Below, one piece after another: positions 52,161-59,835 of a stretch of 64,000 nt of DNA. Origin of the DNA: Kitasatospora fiedleri (GTDB lineage Bacteria; Actinomycetota; Actinomycetes; Streptomycetales; Streptomycetaceae); contig NZ_OX419519.1 in assembly GCF_948472415.1 (NCBI RefSeq), forward strand, positions 5,146,001 to 5,210,000, given 5' to 3'. Within the stretch, counting starts at the first letter, position 1. Every line of letters starts with the position of its first letter. Under the pieces are notes generated by a model. The model saw only the letters and a list, made by a program, of their open reading frames with translations, searched no databases and had not been told where the DNA came from. The translations under genes and the position numbers were made by a program.

Positions 52161-52976
52161 TCAGCGGCGGGGCCGCGTCCCCACCGCCCAGCGGAACTCG
52201 TTCGCCATCCGCACCGAACCGTCCGGGCGCAGGTACGGCCGCAGCGCCTCCTCCAGCTCCTTGACCACCAGCGCCGTCCCCGCGGCCGCCTCGGCCCGGT
52301 CGAACAGGCCGGTGGAGAGCAGGCCGCGGACCGCCGAGTCCAGGCCCGCGTAGGCGAACGGGCAGGCCGCCCGACCGCCCCCGGACGGGCGCGTCCCCGC
52401 CGCCGCCAGCAGCGACTCCAGGGCGCCCGGGCCGGACGCGGCGAACGGGTCCGGCGCGTCGAGCGGGGCGTACCGGCGGGCCACCTCCAGCACGGCGGCG
52501 CTCTCGCAGCGCTCCGGCCGGCCCCAGGCGGCCACCACCAGCTGCCCGCCGGGCAGCGTGCGCTCGGCCGACCAGGCGACCAGCGCGGGCACCGGCGGCT
52601 GCTCGAAAACCGTCACCAGGGAGTGCGCCGGGCGGGGGACGGGGTGCGCCGAACGGGCGAGGGCCGCCGGGCCCCCGCCGGGCGCCACCTGCAACCCGCG
52701 GGCCGCCGCCAGCTCCCGCAGTCCGCCGTCCGCCTCCACCCCCGCGACCTGCGCGCCGCGCCCGGCGGCGAGCAGCAGCGCCAGCCCGGAGCGGCAGCCG
52801 ACGCCCAGCAGACTGGTGGCCGCGCCGACCTCCAACCGCCGGTAAACGTCCTGGTAGAGGGGGACGAGCATGCGCTCCTGGATCTCCGCCCAGTCCCGCG
52901 CCCGACCGCCGCGCCCCGCCGGGCCGTCCGTCCGGACCCGGTCCACGGTGCTGCCGGTCACCTGCGCTGAAGCCAT
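52161..52976 (-). CDS. Class I SAM-dependent methyltransferase family protein
   Basis: This 271-residue protein has a Rossmann-like core: ATSLLGVGCRSGLALLLAAG as motif I (about 53-72; LGVGCRSG in place of LDxGxGxG), then VAGVEADGGLRELAAARGL, LVTVFEQPPVPALVAWSAER, and LPGGQLVVAAWG. An N-terminal helical cap (RARDWAEIQERMLVPLYQDV) precedes it. It starts at ATG 52976. It is convergent with ftsH with only 27 nt between the stops. Motif I is degenerate, so activity is uncertain. The substrate is unknown. Confidence 0.85.
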   Translation of the reverse strand: MASAQVTGSTVDRVRTDGPAGRGGRARDWAEIQERMLVPLYQDVYRRLEVGAATSLLGVGCRSGLALLLAAGRGAQVAGVEADGGLRELAAARGLQVAPGGGPAALARSAHPVPRPAHSLVTVFEQPPVPALVAWSAERTLPGGQLVVAAWGRPERCESAAVLEVARRYAPLDAPDPFAASGPGALESLLAAAGTRPSGGGRAACPFAYAGLDSAVRGLLSTGLFDRAEAAAGTALVVKELEEALRPYLRPDGSVRMANEFRWAVGTRPRR

Positions 52977-53232
52977 CGCGGCCTCCCATTCGGTCTTCGG
53001 AATCGGCTGCGGCCCCCGCAGCCCGGCCCCCGGCCCCTCTCCCAGCGAACAGCGGGCGGCCCCCGCCGTCCAGAGGGGTGCGAGCAGGTATCCGTGCGCC
53101 GTGGGTGTGCGCCCCGGGGTGTGCGCGGGCGCGGTCCGGTGCGGGGGCCGGTCCGGGGCCGGTGCGGCGCGGCGCGGGGGCGGGGTTTCGGGCCGGGAGG
53201 AAACGGATTCACGGTCCGGCCCCGGTTTTCCG

Positions 53233-53238
53233 TACCAT
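53233..53238 (+). promoter_or_regulatory. -10 box for leaderless proS
   Basis: TACCAT ends 7 nt before ATG 53246, with TTCACG at 53208-53213 as a possible -35. No ribosome binding site is seen. Confidence 0.45.
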
Positions 53239-53245
53239 TCGGCCC

Positions 53246-54658
53246 ATGGCTAAGGCACCCGTTCTCACTCCCCAGGCGGACGACTTCCCCCGCTGGTACC
53301 AGGACCTCATCAACAAGGCAGAGCTGGCCGACAACGGTCCGGTGCGGGGCACCATGGTCATCCGACCGTACGGCTACGGCCTGTGGGAGCGGATGCAGCA
53401 GGAGATGGACGCGCGGATCAAGAAGGCGGGCGCGCAGAACGCCTACTTCCCGATGTTCATCCCGCAGTCCTACCTGACCAAGGAGGCCGAGCACGTCGAG
53501 GGCTTCGCCCCCGAGCTCGCGGTGGTCACCCACGGCGGCGGCAAGGAGCTGGAGGAGCCGGTCGTCGTCCGGCCCACCTCCGAGACCATCATCAACGAGT
53601 ACTTCTCCAAGTGGGTGCAGAGCCACCGCGACCTGCCCCTGCTGATCAACCAGTGGGCCAACGTGGTCCGCTGGGAGCTGCGCCCGCGCGTCTTCCTGCG
53701 CACCACCGAGTTCCTCTGGCAGGAGGGCCACACAGCCCACGCCACCTACGAGGACGCCCGCGCGTACGCCTCGCTGATCCACACCGACGTCTACGGCGAC
53801 TTCATGACCAACGTGCTGGGCATCGACGTGGTGCTCGGCCGCAAGACCGCCAAGGAGCGCTTCGCCGGCGCCATCAACACCCTCACCCTCGAAGGCATGA
53901 TGGGCGACGGCAAGGCGCTGCAGATGGGCACCAGCCACGAGCTGGGCCAGAACTTCGCCAAGGCGTTCAACACCACCTACCAGCTGCAGGGCGCCGAGCG
54001 CGAGTACGTCTGGCAGACCTCCTGGGGCGTCTCCACCCGCATGGTCGGCGGCTTGATCATGTCCCACGGCGACGACAACGGCCTGCGGGTCCCGCCGCGG
54101 CTGGCCGCCGTGCAGGCCGTGGTGCTGGCCATCAAGGGCGACGACGCGGTGCTGGCGAAGGTCCGCGAGATCGGCGCCGCGCTGGAGGCGGCGGGCGTGC
54201 GGGTGGTCGTCGACGACCGCACCGACACCCCGTTCGGCCGCCGCGCCGTCGACTGGGAGCTCAAGGGCGTCCCGCTGCGGATCGAGGTCGGCCCGCGCGA
54301 CCTGGAGGCCGGCACCGCGATGCTGGTGCGCCGGATCGCCGGCGGCAAGGAGCCGGTCGCGGTCGACTCCCTGGCCGCGATCGTCCCCGGCATCCTGGAG
54401 GAGGACCAGGCGCAGCTGCTGCGCGAGTCCCGCGAGCGCCGCGAGGCCCGCACCGTGGACGTCAAGACCATCGAGGAGGCCGCCGAGGCCGCCACCACCG
54501 GCTGGGGCCGGATCTCCTGGGCCGACCTCGGCCCCGAGGGCGAGGCCAAGTTGGCCGAGCAGGGTGTTTCGGTGCGCTGCCTGATCGCCGAGGACGGCTC
54601 CGTGCCGGCCGCCGACGACCAGCCCGGCAACCTCGCCCTGGTCGCCCGCGCGTACTGA
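53246..54658 (+). CDS. proS: Proline--tRNA ligase, eukaryote/archaeal-type
   Basis: This class II synthetase of 470 residues is much shorter than bacterial-type ProRS (about 570). It lacks the editing insertion and has the eukaryote-like diagnostic segment RTTEFLWQEGHTAHATYEDA. Motif 1 lies in NGPVRGTMVIRPYGYGLWER, motif 2 in VRPTSETIINEYFSKW and WELRPRVFLRTTEF, and motif 3 is GLIMSHGDDNGLRVPPR. An anticodon-binding domain (about 280-380) and a short C-terminal domain end in Tyr (LVARAY), as in this ProRS class. ATG 53246 has TACCAT 7 nt upstream and no ribosome binding site. I recall a bacterial-type ProRS elsewhere in streptomycetes, so this could be the second enzyme. Confidence 0.93.
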   Translation: MAKAPVLTPQADDFPRWYQDLINKAELADNGPVRGTMVIRPYGYGLWERMQQEMDARIKKAGAQNAYFPMFIPQSYLTKEAEHVEGFAPELAVVTHGGGKELEEPVVVRPTSETIINEYFSKWVQSHRDLPLLINQWANVVRWELRPRVFLRTTEFLWQEGHTAHATYEDARAYASLIHTDVYGDFMTNVLGIDVVLGRKTAKERFAGAINTLTLEGMMGDGKALQMGTSHELGQNFAKAFNTTYQLQGAEREYVWQTSWGVSTRMVGGLIMSHGDDNGLRVPPRLAAVQAVVLAIKGDDAVLAKVREIGAALEAAGVRVVVDDRTDTPFGRRAVDWELKGVPLRIEVGPRDLEAGTAMLVRRIAGGKEPVAVDSLAAIVPGILEEDQAQLLRESRERREARTVDVKTIEEAAEAATTGWGRISWADLGPEGEAKLAEQGVSVRCLIAEDGSVPAADDQPGNLALVARAY

Positions 54659-54666
54659 GCCGCCCG

Positions 54667-54695
54667 CCGCGGCCGCCCCTCCCGGGCGGCCGCGG
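54667..54695 (+). terminator. proS terminator
   Basis: A perfect 12-bp stem (CCGCGGCCGCCC / GGGCGGCCGCGG) has a 5-nt loop and begins 9 nt after the proS stop. Confidence 0.8.
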
Positions 54696-54837
54696 ACCGG
54701 TTCCCGGCCGGTCCTGGACCCGTGAACTGCGCGATCGGCGGCTCTCCCGGCGAATTCCGGAATCCCGGTCCGCGTCACGGCAGTTGAGCTACTCACCAGT
54801 CAACTCCCCGAGGTAGTCGACAAGCGGTACGGTGTAC

Positions 54838-54876
54838 GGCCCGTGGCCCTGTCAATTTTCGGACAGGACGCGGGCC
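54838..54876. repeat. Nested inverted repeat
   Basis: The outer arms (GGCCCG / CGGGCC) and inner arms (CCTGTC / GACAGG) enclose an A/T-rich 8-nt loop, with small internal loops between. It lies about 200 nt upstream of the SprT-like gene and could be an RNA structure or a protein-binding site. Confidence 0.5.
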
Positions 54877-55079
54877 GTCCGTCGTGGGGATGTTGGGCTC
54901 CGCGGCGGGTGCCGAGAGCCCGGCGAAACCCGCCGGTTCGATACGTGCAGGGGGTTGGTCTTGCGTCAGTCCGGAGCCGCGCAATTCGCGCGCGGAAGTG
55001 CGTTTCTGAGAGTCCGCTGGGAATTCCCCGACCTGGGTGCCCGCCGGAACACCACCTCTCTCTCCATCGTTGGTACAGC

Positions 55080-55658
55080 GTGAGCACGACACAGCCCCTC
55101 GTCCTCGCGGCCGAACTGGCCGCCGCCTGGAGTGACATTCAGGCCCACCACCGGGACCTGCCCGATCTGGCGTCGCCCGAGGCGCTGATCGGCGAGTCCT
55201 CGTCCGCCTGCGGCACCCAGCTCAACTTCGAGCGACTGCTGCACGAGGCCGCCCACGGCCTGGCCGCCGCCCGGGAGATCCGCGACACCTCGCGGGCCGG
55301 CCGCTACCACAACCGCCGCTTCCTGCTGCTCGCCTCCGAGCTGGGCCTGGCCCACCCGGTCGAGCCGCACGCCAGCAGCGGCTTCTCCCAGGTGACGATG
55401 GGGCACGAGACCCGCGACCGCTACGCCGAGACCATCGAGCGTCTCGACCGCGCGCTCGGGGCGCACCAACTCGCCGTCGCCGGCGAGGGCAACCACCGCG
55501 CCTTCCGCGGGCCGGCCGCACGGCACGGCTCCTCGGGCGGCGGCGTCCGGGTCAAGGCGGTGTGCGGCTGCGGTCGCAACGTCCGCGTCGTCCCGTCCGT
55601 GCTGGCGCAGGCCTCGATCGTCTGCGGCGCCTGCCAGCAGCCGTTCAAGATCGCCTGA
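55080..55658 (+). CDS. SprT-like zinc metalloprotease-fold protein with C-terminal zinc ribbon
   Basis: This 192-residue protein has a gluzincin HExxH motif, His55-Glu-Ala-Ala-His59 (LLHEAAHGLAAAREIRDTSR), followed by GRYHNRRFLLLASELGL with a candidate third ligand at His77. A C-terminal zinc ribbon has paired Cys 162/164 and 182/185. This architecture is SprT-like, a family that includes DNA-protein crosslink proteases and many phage or element proteins. It starts at GTG 55080. It lies alone between proS and rpsP in a lower-GC neighbourhood with repeats, so horizontal origin is possible. Its substrate is unknown. Confidence 0.8.
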   Translation: MSTTQPLVLAAELAAAWSDIQAHHRDLPDLASPEALIGESSSACGTQLNFERLLHEAAHGLAAAREIRDTSRAGRYHNRRFLLLASELGLAHPVEPHASSGFSQVTMGHETRDRYAETIERLDRALGAHQLAVAGEGNHRAFRGPAARHGSSGGGVRVKAVCGCGRNVRVVPSVLAQASIVCGACQQPFKIA

Positions 55659-56034
55659 ACCGTTCCGGGCGACGCCCGGCCGGGACGGTGTTCGGCCGGG
55701 ACGGTGTTCGGCCGGGATGCTGTTCGGCCGGAACGGCGCCCGGGCGGATCGGTGCTCGGCCAGGACGGTGCTCGGCCAGGACGGTGCTCGAACGGGCCGC
55801 GGGCGGGGTGCCCGCGGCCCGTCGGCATCCGGACCGGAGGTCCCGTCCGGACCGTGCGGGGGCGCGGTCCGGGGGGCCTGCGGCGGTGTGGCACAATGGA
55901 TGGCTGAGTACTCGGCAGCCTAGACAGGACCCTCTCTCCTAACGGCTGGCGTGTCCCTTGAACGGCACCTCGCGCCGCAGCCCCACGCGGCGGAGCGCTG
56001 CTCACCCACGTCAAAACCAGGAGAATCCACACCC
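55659..56034. other. Intergenic region upstream of rpsP (376 nt)
   Basis: This region contains the 16-bp tandem repeat array (55682-55793). It is followed by promoter-like CACAAT (55892-55897), the palindrome GAGTACTC within 55908-55921, and the AGGAGA ribosome binding site of rpsP. No tRNA, riboswitch or other gene is seen. Confidence 0.55.
55682..55793. repeat. Seven tandem copies of a 16-bp repeat upstream of rpsP
   Basis: A unit near GGACGGTGTTCGGCC(G/A) recurs every 16 bp seven times (first bases 55682, 55698, 55714, 55730, 55746, 55762, 55778). Copies 1 and 2 are identical and the rest vary (GTGTTC becomes GTGCTC; the fourth copy is the most divergent). It begins 23 nt after the stop of the SprT-like gene. 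Minus-strand reading gives a Pro/Arg-rich repeat but no credible gene. Confidence 0.85.
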
Positions 56035-56463
56035 GTGGCTGTCAAGATCAAGCTGAAGCGTCTGGGCAAGATCCGCTCCCCGCACTACCGCATCGTCGTC
56101 GCCGACTCGCGCACCAAGCGTGACGGCCGCGCGATCGAGGAGATCGGCATCTACCAGCCGACGTACAACCCCTCGAAGATCGAGGTCGACGGCGAGCGCG
56201 CCCAGTACTGGCTGTCCGTCGGCGCCCAGCCGACTGAGCCGGTCCTCGCCATCCTCAAGCTGACCGGCGACTGGCAGAAGTTCAAGGGCCTGCCGGCTCC
56301 GGAGCCGCTGAAGGTGGCCGAGCCCAAGGTCGAGGACTTCTCGCACCTGTTCGCCAAGGCCGTCGCCGGCTTCGAGGACGCCACCACCGGTGTCGCCATC
56401 ACCCCGAAGGCCAAGAAGTCGGACAAGGCTGACGAGGCCGAGGCCGCTTCCACCGAGGCCTGA
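56035..56463 (+). CDS. rpsP: 30S ribosomal protein S16
   Basis: This small-subunit ribosomal protein has 142 residues: MAVKIKLKRLGKIRSPHYRI, then VVADSRTKRDGRAIEEIGIY, EPVLAILKLTGDWQKFKGLP, and an acidic/basic low-complexity tail (KAKKSDKADEAEAAST). GTG 56035 follows AGGAGAATCCACACCC. An in-frame ATG-free extension exists upstream but lacks family similarity. It heads the rpsP-khpA-rimM-trmD-rplS cluster. Confidence 0.97.
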   Translation: MAVKIKLKRLGKIRSPHYRIVVADSRTKRDGRAIEEIGIYQPTYNPSKIEVDGERAQYWLSVGAQPTEPVLAILKLTGDWQKFKGLPAPEPLKVAEPKVEDFSHLFAKAVAGFEDATTGVAITPKAKKSDKADEAEAASTEA

Positions 56464-56465
56464 GC

Positions 56466-56705
56466 ATGATCGAGGAAGCCCTCGATCACCTGGTGAAGGG
56501 CATCGTCGAGCACCCCGACGAGGTGCAGGTCCGCTCGCGGAACCTGCGCCGCGGCCACACCATCGAGGTGCGCGTGCACCCCGACGACCTCGGCAAGGTG
56601 ATCGGCCGGGGCGGCCGCACGGCTCGCGCGCTGCGCACCGTGGTCGGCGCCCTGGGCGGACGCAACGTCCGGGTCGACCTGGTCGACGTGGACAGCCTCC
56701 GCTGA
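56466..56705 (+). CDS. khpA: KH-domain RNA-binding protein KhpA
   Basis: This 79-residue protein is a single KH domain with the GxxG loop in LGKVIGRGGRTARALRTVVG (about 41-60). In other bacteria KhpA partners with KhpB/EloR to bind RNA and affect cell elongation. Only 2 nt separate it from the rpsP stop, so they share one transcript. A 15-bp terminator lies downstream. Confidence 0.94.
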   Translation: MIEEALDHLVKGIVEHPDEVQVRSRNLRRGHTIEVRVHPDDLGKVIGRGGRTARALRTVVGALGGRNVRVDLVDVDSLR

Positions 56706-56758
56706 CCTCCGCTCGACCGCCGAGGGCGCCGACCGCCAGGTCGGCCAACCGGGTTTCA

Positions 56759-56792
56759 GGACCGGCCGGGACGCATCCGTCCCGGCCGGTCC
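56759..56792 (+). terminator. Terminator between khpA and rimM
   Basis: A perfect 15-bp stem (GGACCGGCCGGGACG / CGTCCCGGCCGGTCC) with a CATC loop is followed by TTCCCG. It splits rpsP-khpA from rimM-trmD. Confidence 0.92.
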
Positions 56793-56888
56793 TTCCCGTT
56801 TCGGGGATCTTCCCGACTCCGGGAGCTCTCCGTTCCGGGGGCTCCCCGCTTCCCACCAGTGCCATCACCTCTCAGGAGAACGATCACC

Positions 56889-57548
56889 GTGCAGCTCGTC
56901 GTCGGCAGGATCGGCCGCGCCCACGGCATCCGGGGGGACGTCAGCGTCGAAGTCCGCACCGACGAGCCGGAGCTGCGGCTCGGGCCCGGCGCGGTCCTCT
57001 TCACCGACCCCGCCGCCATCGGACCGTTGACCGTCGAGACCGGCCGGGTGCACAGCGGACGCCTGCTGCTGCGCTTCGCCGGCGTCAAGGACCGCACCGC
57101 CGCCGAGGCCCTGCGCGGCACCATGCTGATCGCCGAGGTCGACCCGGACGAGACCCCCGACGACCCGGACGAGTACTACGACCACCAACTCATCGGCCTG
57201 GACGTGGTGCTGGCCGACGGCACCCCGGTCGGCGAGCTCACCGAGGTGCTCCACCTCCCGTACCAGGACCTGCTCACCGTCCAGCGCCCCGACGGCACCG
57301 AGGTGCTGATCCCGTTCGTCGAGCAGATCGTCCCCACCATCGACCTGGACGAGCAGCGCGTCGTCATCACCCCGCCGCCCGGCCTGATCGACGCCGCCGA
57401 CGCGGGTTCGGGTCCGGGTGCGGCTGCGGGTGCGGGTGCGGGTGCGGAGGAGGGCCCGGGCGACGGCTCGGATGCGGTCCCGGGCGCCGGTCCGGACGCC
57501 GGCGAGAACGGCGGCTCGGACTCCGGCGAGAACGGCGGCGGCGCGTGA
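56889..57548 (+). CDS. rimM: Ribosome maturation factor RimM with extended low-complexity tail
   Basis: This 16S/30S assembly factor binds S19. It has 219 residues. The N-terminal RimM barrel begins MQLVVGRIGRAHGIRGDVSV and continues through SGRLLLRFAGVKDRTAAEAL. The PRC-barrel C-terminal part holds DEYYDHQLIGLDVV, PYQDLLTVQRPDG and EVLIPFVEQIVPTIDLDEQR. The last about 50 residues are unusual: a Gly/Ala/Asp/Glu/Ser-rich tail with AGAGAGAEEGPGDG and a repeated ENGGSDSGENGGG. GTG 56889 follows AGGAGA. The stop overlaps the trmD GTG. Confidence 0.95.
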   Translation: MQLVVGRIGRAHGIRGDVSVEVRTDEPELRLGPGAVLFTDPAAIGPLTVETGRVHSGRLLLRFAGVKDRTAAEALRGTMLIAEVDPDETPDDPDEYYDHQLIGLDVVLADGTPVGELTEVLHLPYQDLLTVQRPDGTEVLIPFVEQIVPTIDLDEQRVVITPPPGLIDAADAGSGPGAAAGAGAGAEEGPGDGSDAVPGAGPDAGENGGSDSGENGGGA

Positions 57549-58372
57549 GCGACCTGCGGATCGACGTCGTCACGATCTTCCCCGAGTACCTGGAGCCGCT
57601 GAACGTCTCCCTGGTCGGCAAGGCGCGGGCCCGCGGGCAGCTGGACGTGCACCTGCACGACCTGCGGACCTGGACCACCGACATCCACCGCACCGTGGAC
57701 GACACCCCCTACGGCGGCGGGCCCGGCATGGTGATGAAGCCCGAGCCGTGGGGCGCCGCCCTGGACGCCGTCCTGGCCGCCGGGCCCGAGGGCGAGGTGC
57801 CGACCCTGGTGGTGCCCACCCCCAGCGGACGCCCCTTCACCCAGGAGCTGGCCCAGGACCTGGCCGCCCGCCCCTGGCTGGCCTTCGCGCCCGCCCGCTA
57901 CGAGGGCATCGACCGCCGGGTCATCGAGGAGGCCGCGACCCGGATGCCGGTGGTCGAGACCTCGATCGGCGACTACGTGCTGGCGGGCGGCGAGGTCGCC
58001 GTGCTGGTGATGGTCGAGGCGATCGCCCGGCTGCTGCCCGGCGTGCTGGGCAACGCCGAGTCGCACCGCGACGACTCCTTCGCCCCCGGCGCCATGGCCG
58101 ACCTGCTGGAGGGCCCGGTGTACACCAAGCCCGCCGAGTGGCGCGGCCGGGAGGTGCCGGAGGTCCTGCTCAGCGGCCACCACGGGAAGATCGCCCAGTG
58201 GCGGCGCGAGCAGGCGTTCGCCCGCACCCTCACCAACCGGCCGGACCTGGTGGCCCGGTGGCAGCGCGAGGCGTTCACCAAGAAGGAGCGCGAAGCGCTC
58301 AGCGTGCTCGGCCTGGCCTGGGACGAGGCAGACGGCCGATTTCGGTCTGTGGCCGACCCTGTGGAACAATAG
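57545..58372 (+). CDS. trmD: tRNA (guanine(37)-N(1))-methyltransferase
   Basis: This SPOUT-class methyltransferase forms m1G37, which prevents +1 frameshifting. It has 275 residues. Blocks are MSDLRIDVVTIFPEYLEPLN, DDTPYGGGPGMVMKPEPW (the trefoil-knot loop), ARYEGIDRRVIEE, IGDYVLAGGEVAVLVMVEAI and HRDDSFAPG. It starts at GTG 57545, overlapping the rimM stop. It is in the standard rimM-trmD-rplS order. Confidence 0.97.
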   Translation: MSDLRIDVVTIFPEYLEPLNVSLVGKARARGQLDVHLHDLRTWTTDIHRTVDDTPYGGGPGMVMKPEPWGAALDAVLAAGPEGEVPTLVVPTPSGRPFTQELAQDLAARPWLAFAPARYEGIDRRVIEEAATRMPVVETSIGDYVLAGGEVAVLVMVEAIARLLPGVLGNAESHRDDSFAPGAMADLLEGPVYTKPAEWRGREVPEVLLSGHHGKIAQWRREQAFARTLTNRPDLVARWQREAFTKKEREALSVLGLAWDEADGRFRSVADPVEQ

Positions 58373-58394
58373 GCGACTGCTGTCTGTCGCCCGG

Positions 58395-58441
58395 CTCCCC
58401 TCGCGGGGAGTCAGTGGACCGGTGCCCCCGCCACGGGGGGC
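58395..58441 (+). promoter_or_regulatory. Two hairpins in the rplS leader
   Basis: CTCCCC-TCGC-GGGGAG (58395-58410) and GCCCCC-GCCAC-GGGGGGC (58424-58441) lie in the trmD-rplS gap, about 90-130 nt upstream of rplS. They may be terminator/attenuator structures or a regulatory leader; I cannot distinguish these. Confidence 0.5.
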
Positions 58442-58528
58442 TCACCGCCAGCCGAAGCGGCCCGCAGCACCACCCAGTTGACACGAATATCCGTGGGCGG
58501 CCCGTGGCGCCTGCGATGGAGAGCAACG

Positions 58529-58879
58529 ATGAGCAACAAGCTCGCTGCTGTCGACGCGGCCTCGCTGCGCACCGACGTCCCCGCCTTCCGCCCCGGCGAC
58601 ACCCTCAAGGTGCACGTCCGAGTCATCGAAGGCAACCGCTCGCGCGTCCAGGTCTTCCAGGGCGTCGTCATCCGCCGTCACGGCGCCGGCATCGGTGAGA
58701 CCTTCACCGTTCGCAAGGTCAGCTTCAACGTCGGTGTCGAGCGCACCTTCCCGGTGCACACCCCGATCGTCGAGAAGATCGAGGTCGTGACCCGCGGTGC
58801 GGTCCGCCGCGCCAAGCTGTACTACCTGCGCGACCTCCGCGGCAAGGCCGCGAAGATCAAGGAGAAGCGCGACGCGTGA
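58529..58879 (+). CDS. rplS: 50S ribosomal protein L19
   Basis: This large-subunit protein at the 30S-50S bridge has 116 residues: AFRPGDTLKVHVRVIEGNRS, then RVQVFQGVVIRRHGAGIGET, FTVRKVSFNVGVERTFPVHT, TRGAVRRAKLYYLRDLRGKA. ATG 58529 follows GGAGAGCAACG. A TTGACA lies at 58478-58483 but lacks a good -10. It is separated from trmD by two hairpins. Confidence 0.97.
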   Translation: MSNKLAAVDAASLRTDVPAFRPGDTLKVHVRVIEGNRSRVQVFQGVVIRRHGAGIGETFTVRKVSFNVGVERTFPVHTPIVEKIEVVTRGAVRRAKLYYLRDLRGKAAKIKEKRDA

Positions 58880-58944
58880 TCGCGCAGGCTCACCCGGGGT
58901 CGGCCCTCCAACCGGTGTAGACCGGGGGGATAAGCTCACCTCCG

Positions 58945-59835
58945 ATGAGCACGCACGAGCCACCAGCGGACCGCGACGGCAGTCCCGCACCCACGGGTGC
59001 GGACTCGCCGCCGCGGTCCGCCGCCGTTTCCGCCCCCGGAGCGGCGACCGGCACCGCCGCTAGCGCCGCCACCGTCACCGCCCCGGCTTCCGGCACGGAC
59101 TCCGAAGGTGCGGAAGGCCCGGCGGGCGAGGACGGCCCCGAGGACGAGGGGGACGACGGCCACGGCGGCGGGCGGCGGTGGTCGCGGGACCTGCTGTGGA
59201 TCGCGGCGGTGTGCGTGGTCGTCCTGCTGCTGGTGAACGCCTTCGTGGCCCGGCCCTTCGCGGTGCCGTCCGGCTCGATGGAGGGGACACTGCGACCGGG
59301 CGACCGGGTGCTGGTCAACCAGCTCGCGTACGCCTTCGGCAAGCACCCGCAGCGGGGCGACGTGGTGGTCTTCGACGGCATCGGCTCCTTCCTGCCGTAC
59401 CAGGACGAACCGTCCGGCCTGAAGCGGCTGCTGGCCGGCGCGGGGCTCGCCCCGGCCGGTGACACGGTCTACGTGAAGCGGGTGATCGGCGTCGGCGGCG
59501 ACCGGATCACCTGCTGCGGCACCGACGGCCGGCTCAGCGTCAACGGCGTGCCGCTGGACGAGAGCGCCTACCTGCTCCCCGGCGACGCGCCCTCGGCGGT
59601 ACCGTTCGACATCGTGGTTCCTGACGGCAAGTTGTGGATGATGGGCGACCACCGCAGCGCCTCCCGGGACTCCCGTGACCACCTCGGCGAGCCCGGCGGA
59701 GGCGCCGTGCCCGAGGACAAGGTGATCGGCCGCGCGGACTGGGTGATGTTCCCCCTCGGCCGCGCCACCTCCCTCGACCGACCGGCGGCGTTCGCCGCGA
59801 TTGAGGGGACCGGTGGCCATGGGGAGCAGAGGTAG
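58945..59835 (+). CDS. lepB: Signal peptidase I, first of four (SipW-like)
   Basis: This membrane serine-lysine protease removes Sec/Tat signal peptides. It has 296 residues. An acidic N-terminal leader (about 1-77) is followed by a single TM helix (DLLWIAAVCVVVLLLVNAFV, about 82-101), the catalytic Ser in VPSGSMEGTLRPGD, the Lys in YVKRVIGVGGD, and box E GDHRSASRDSRDH. There is no C-terminal membrane anchor, unlike at least the fourth gene. A TAAGCT -10-like element 8 nt before ATG 58945 suggests a near-leaderless mRNA. Streptomyces lividans has four clustered sip genes, the first named sipW. Confidence 0.95.
   Translation: MSTHEPPADRDGSPAPTGADSPPRSAAVSAPGAATGTAASAATVTAPASGTDSEGAEGPAGEDGPEDEGDDGHGGGRRWSRDLLWIAAVCVVVLLLVNAFVARPFAVPSGSMEGTLRPGDRVLVNQLAYAFGKHPQRGDVVVFDGIGSFLPYQDEPSGLKRLLAGAGLAPAGDTVYVKRVIGVGGDRITCCGTDGRLSVNGVPLDESAYLLPGDAPSAVPFDIVVPDGKLWMMGDHRSASRDSRDHLGEPGGGAVPEDKVIGRADWVMFPLGRATSLDRPAAFAAIEGTGGHGEQR

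Larger units (their letters stand above)
54659..55079. other. Intergenic region between proS and the SprT-like gene (421 nt)
   Basis: After the proS terminator this region has lower GC. It contains the inverted repeat AGTTGA/TCAACT (54782-54787, 54800-54805), then a nested hairpin with outer arms GGCCCG (54838-54843) and CGGGCC (54871-54876) and inner arms CCTGTC (54848-54853) and GACAGG (54862-54867). No ORF has coding character before 55080. It may hold the promoter and 5' structure of the next gene. Confidence 0.5.

Noticed and set aside
55682..55793. CRISPR array
   Set aside because: The repeat period is only 16 bp, there are no spacers, and no cas genes are present.
55421..56032. Minus-strand Pro/Arg-rich ORF over the repeat array
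   Set aside because: Its open frame is created by the 16-bp repeats. It has no ribosome binding site and overlaps the SprT-like gene.
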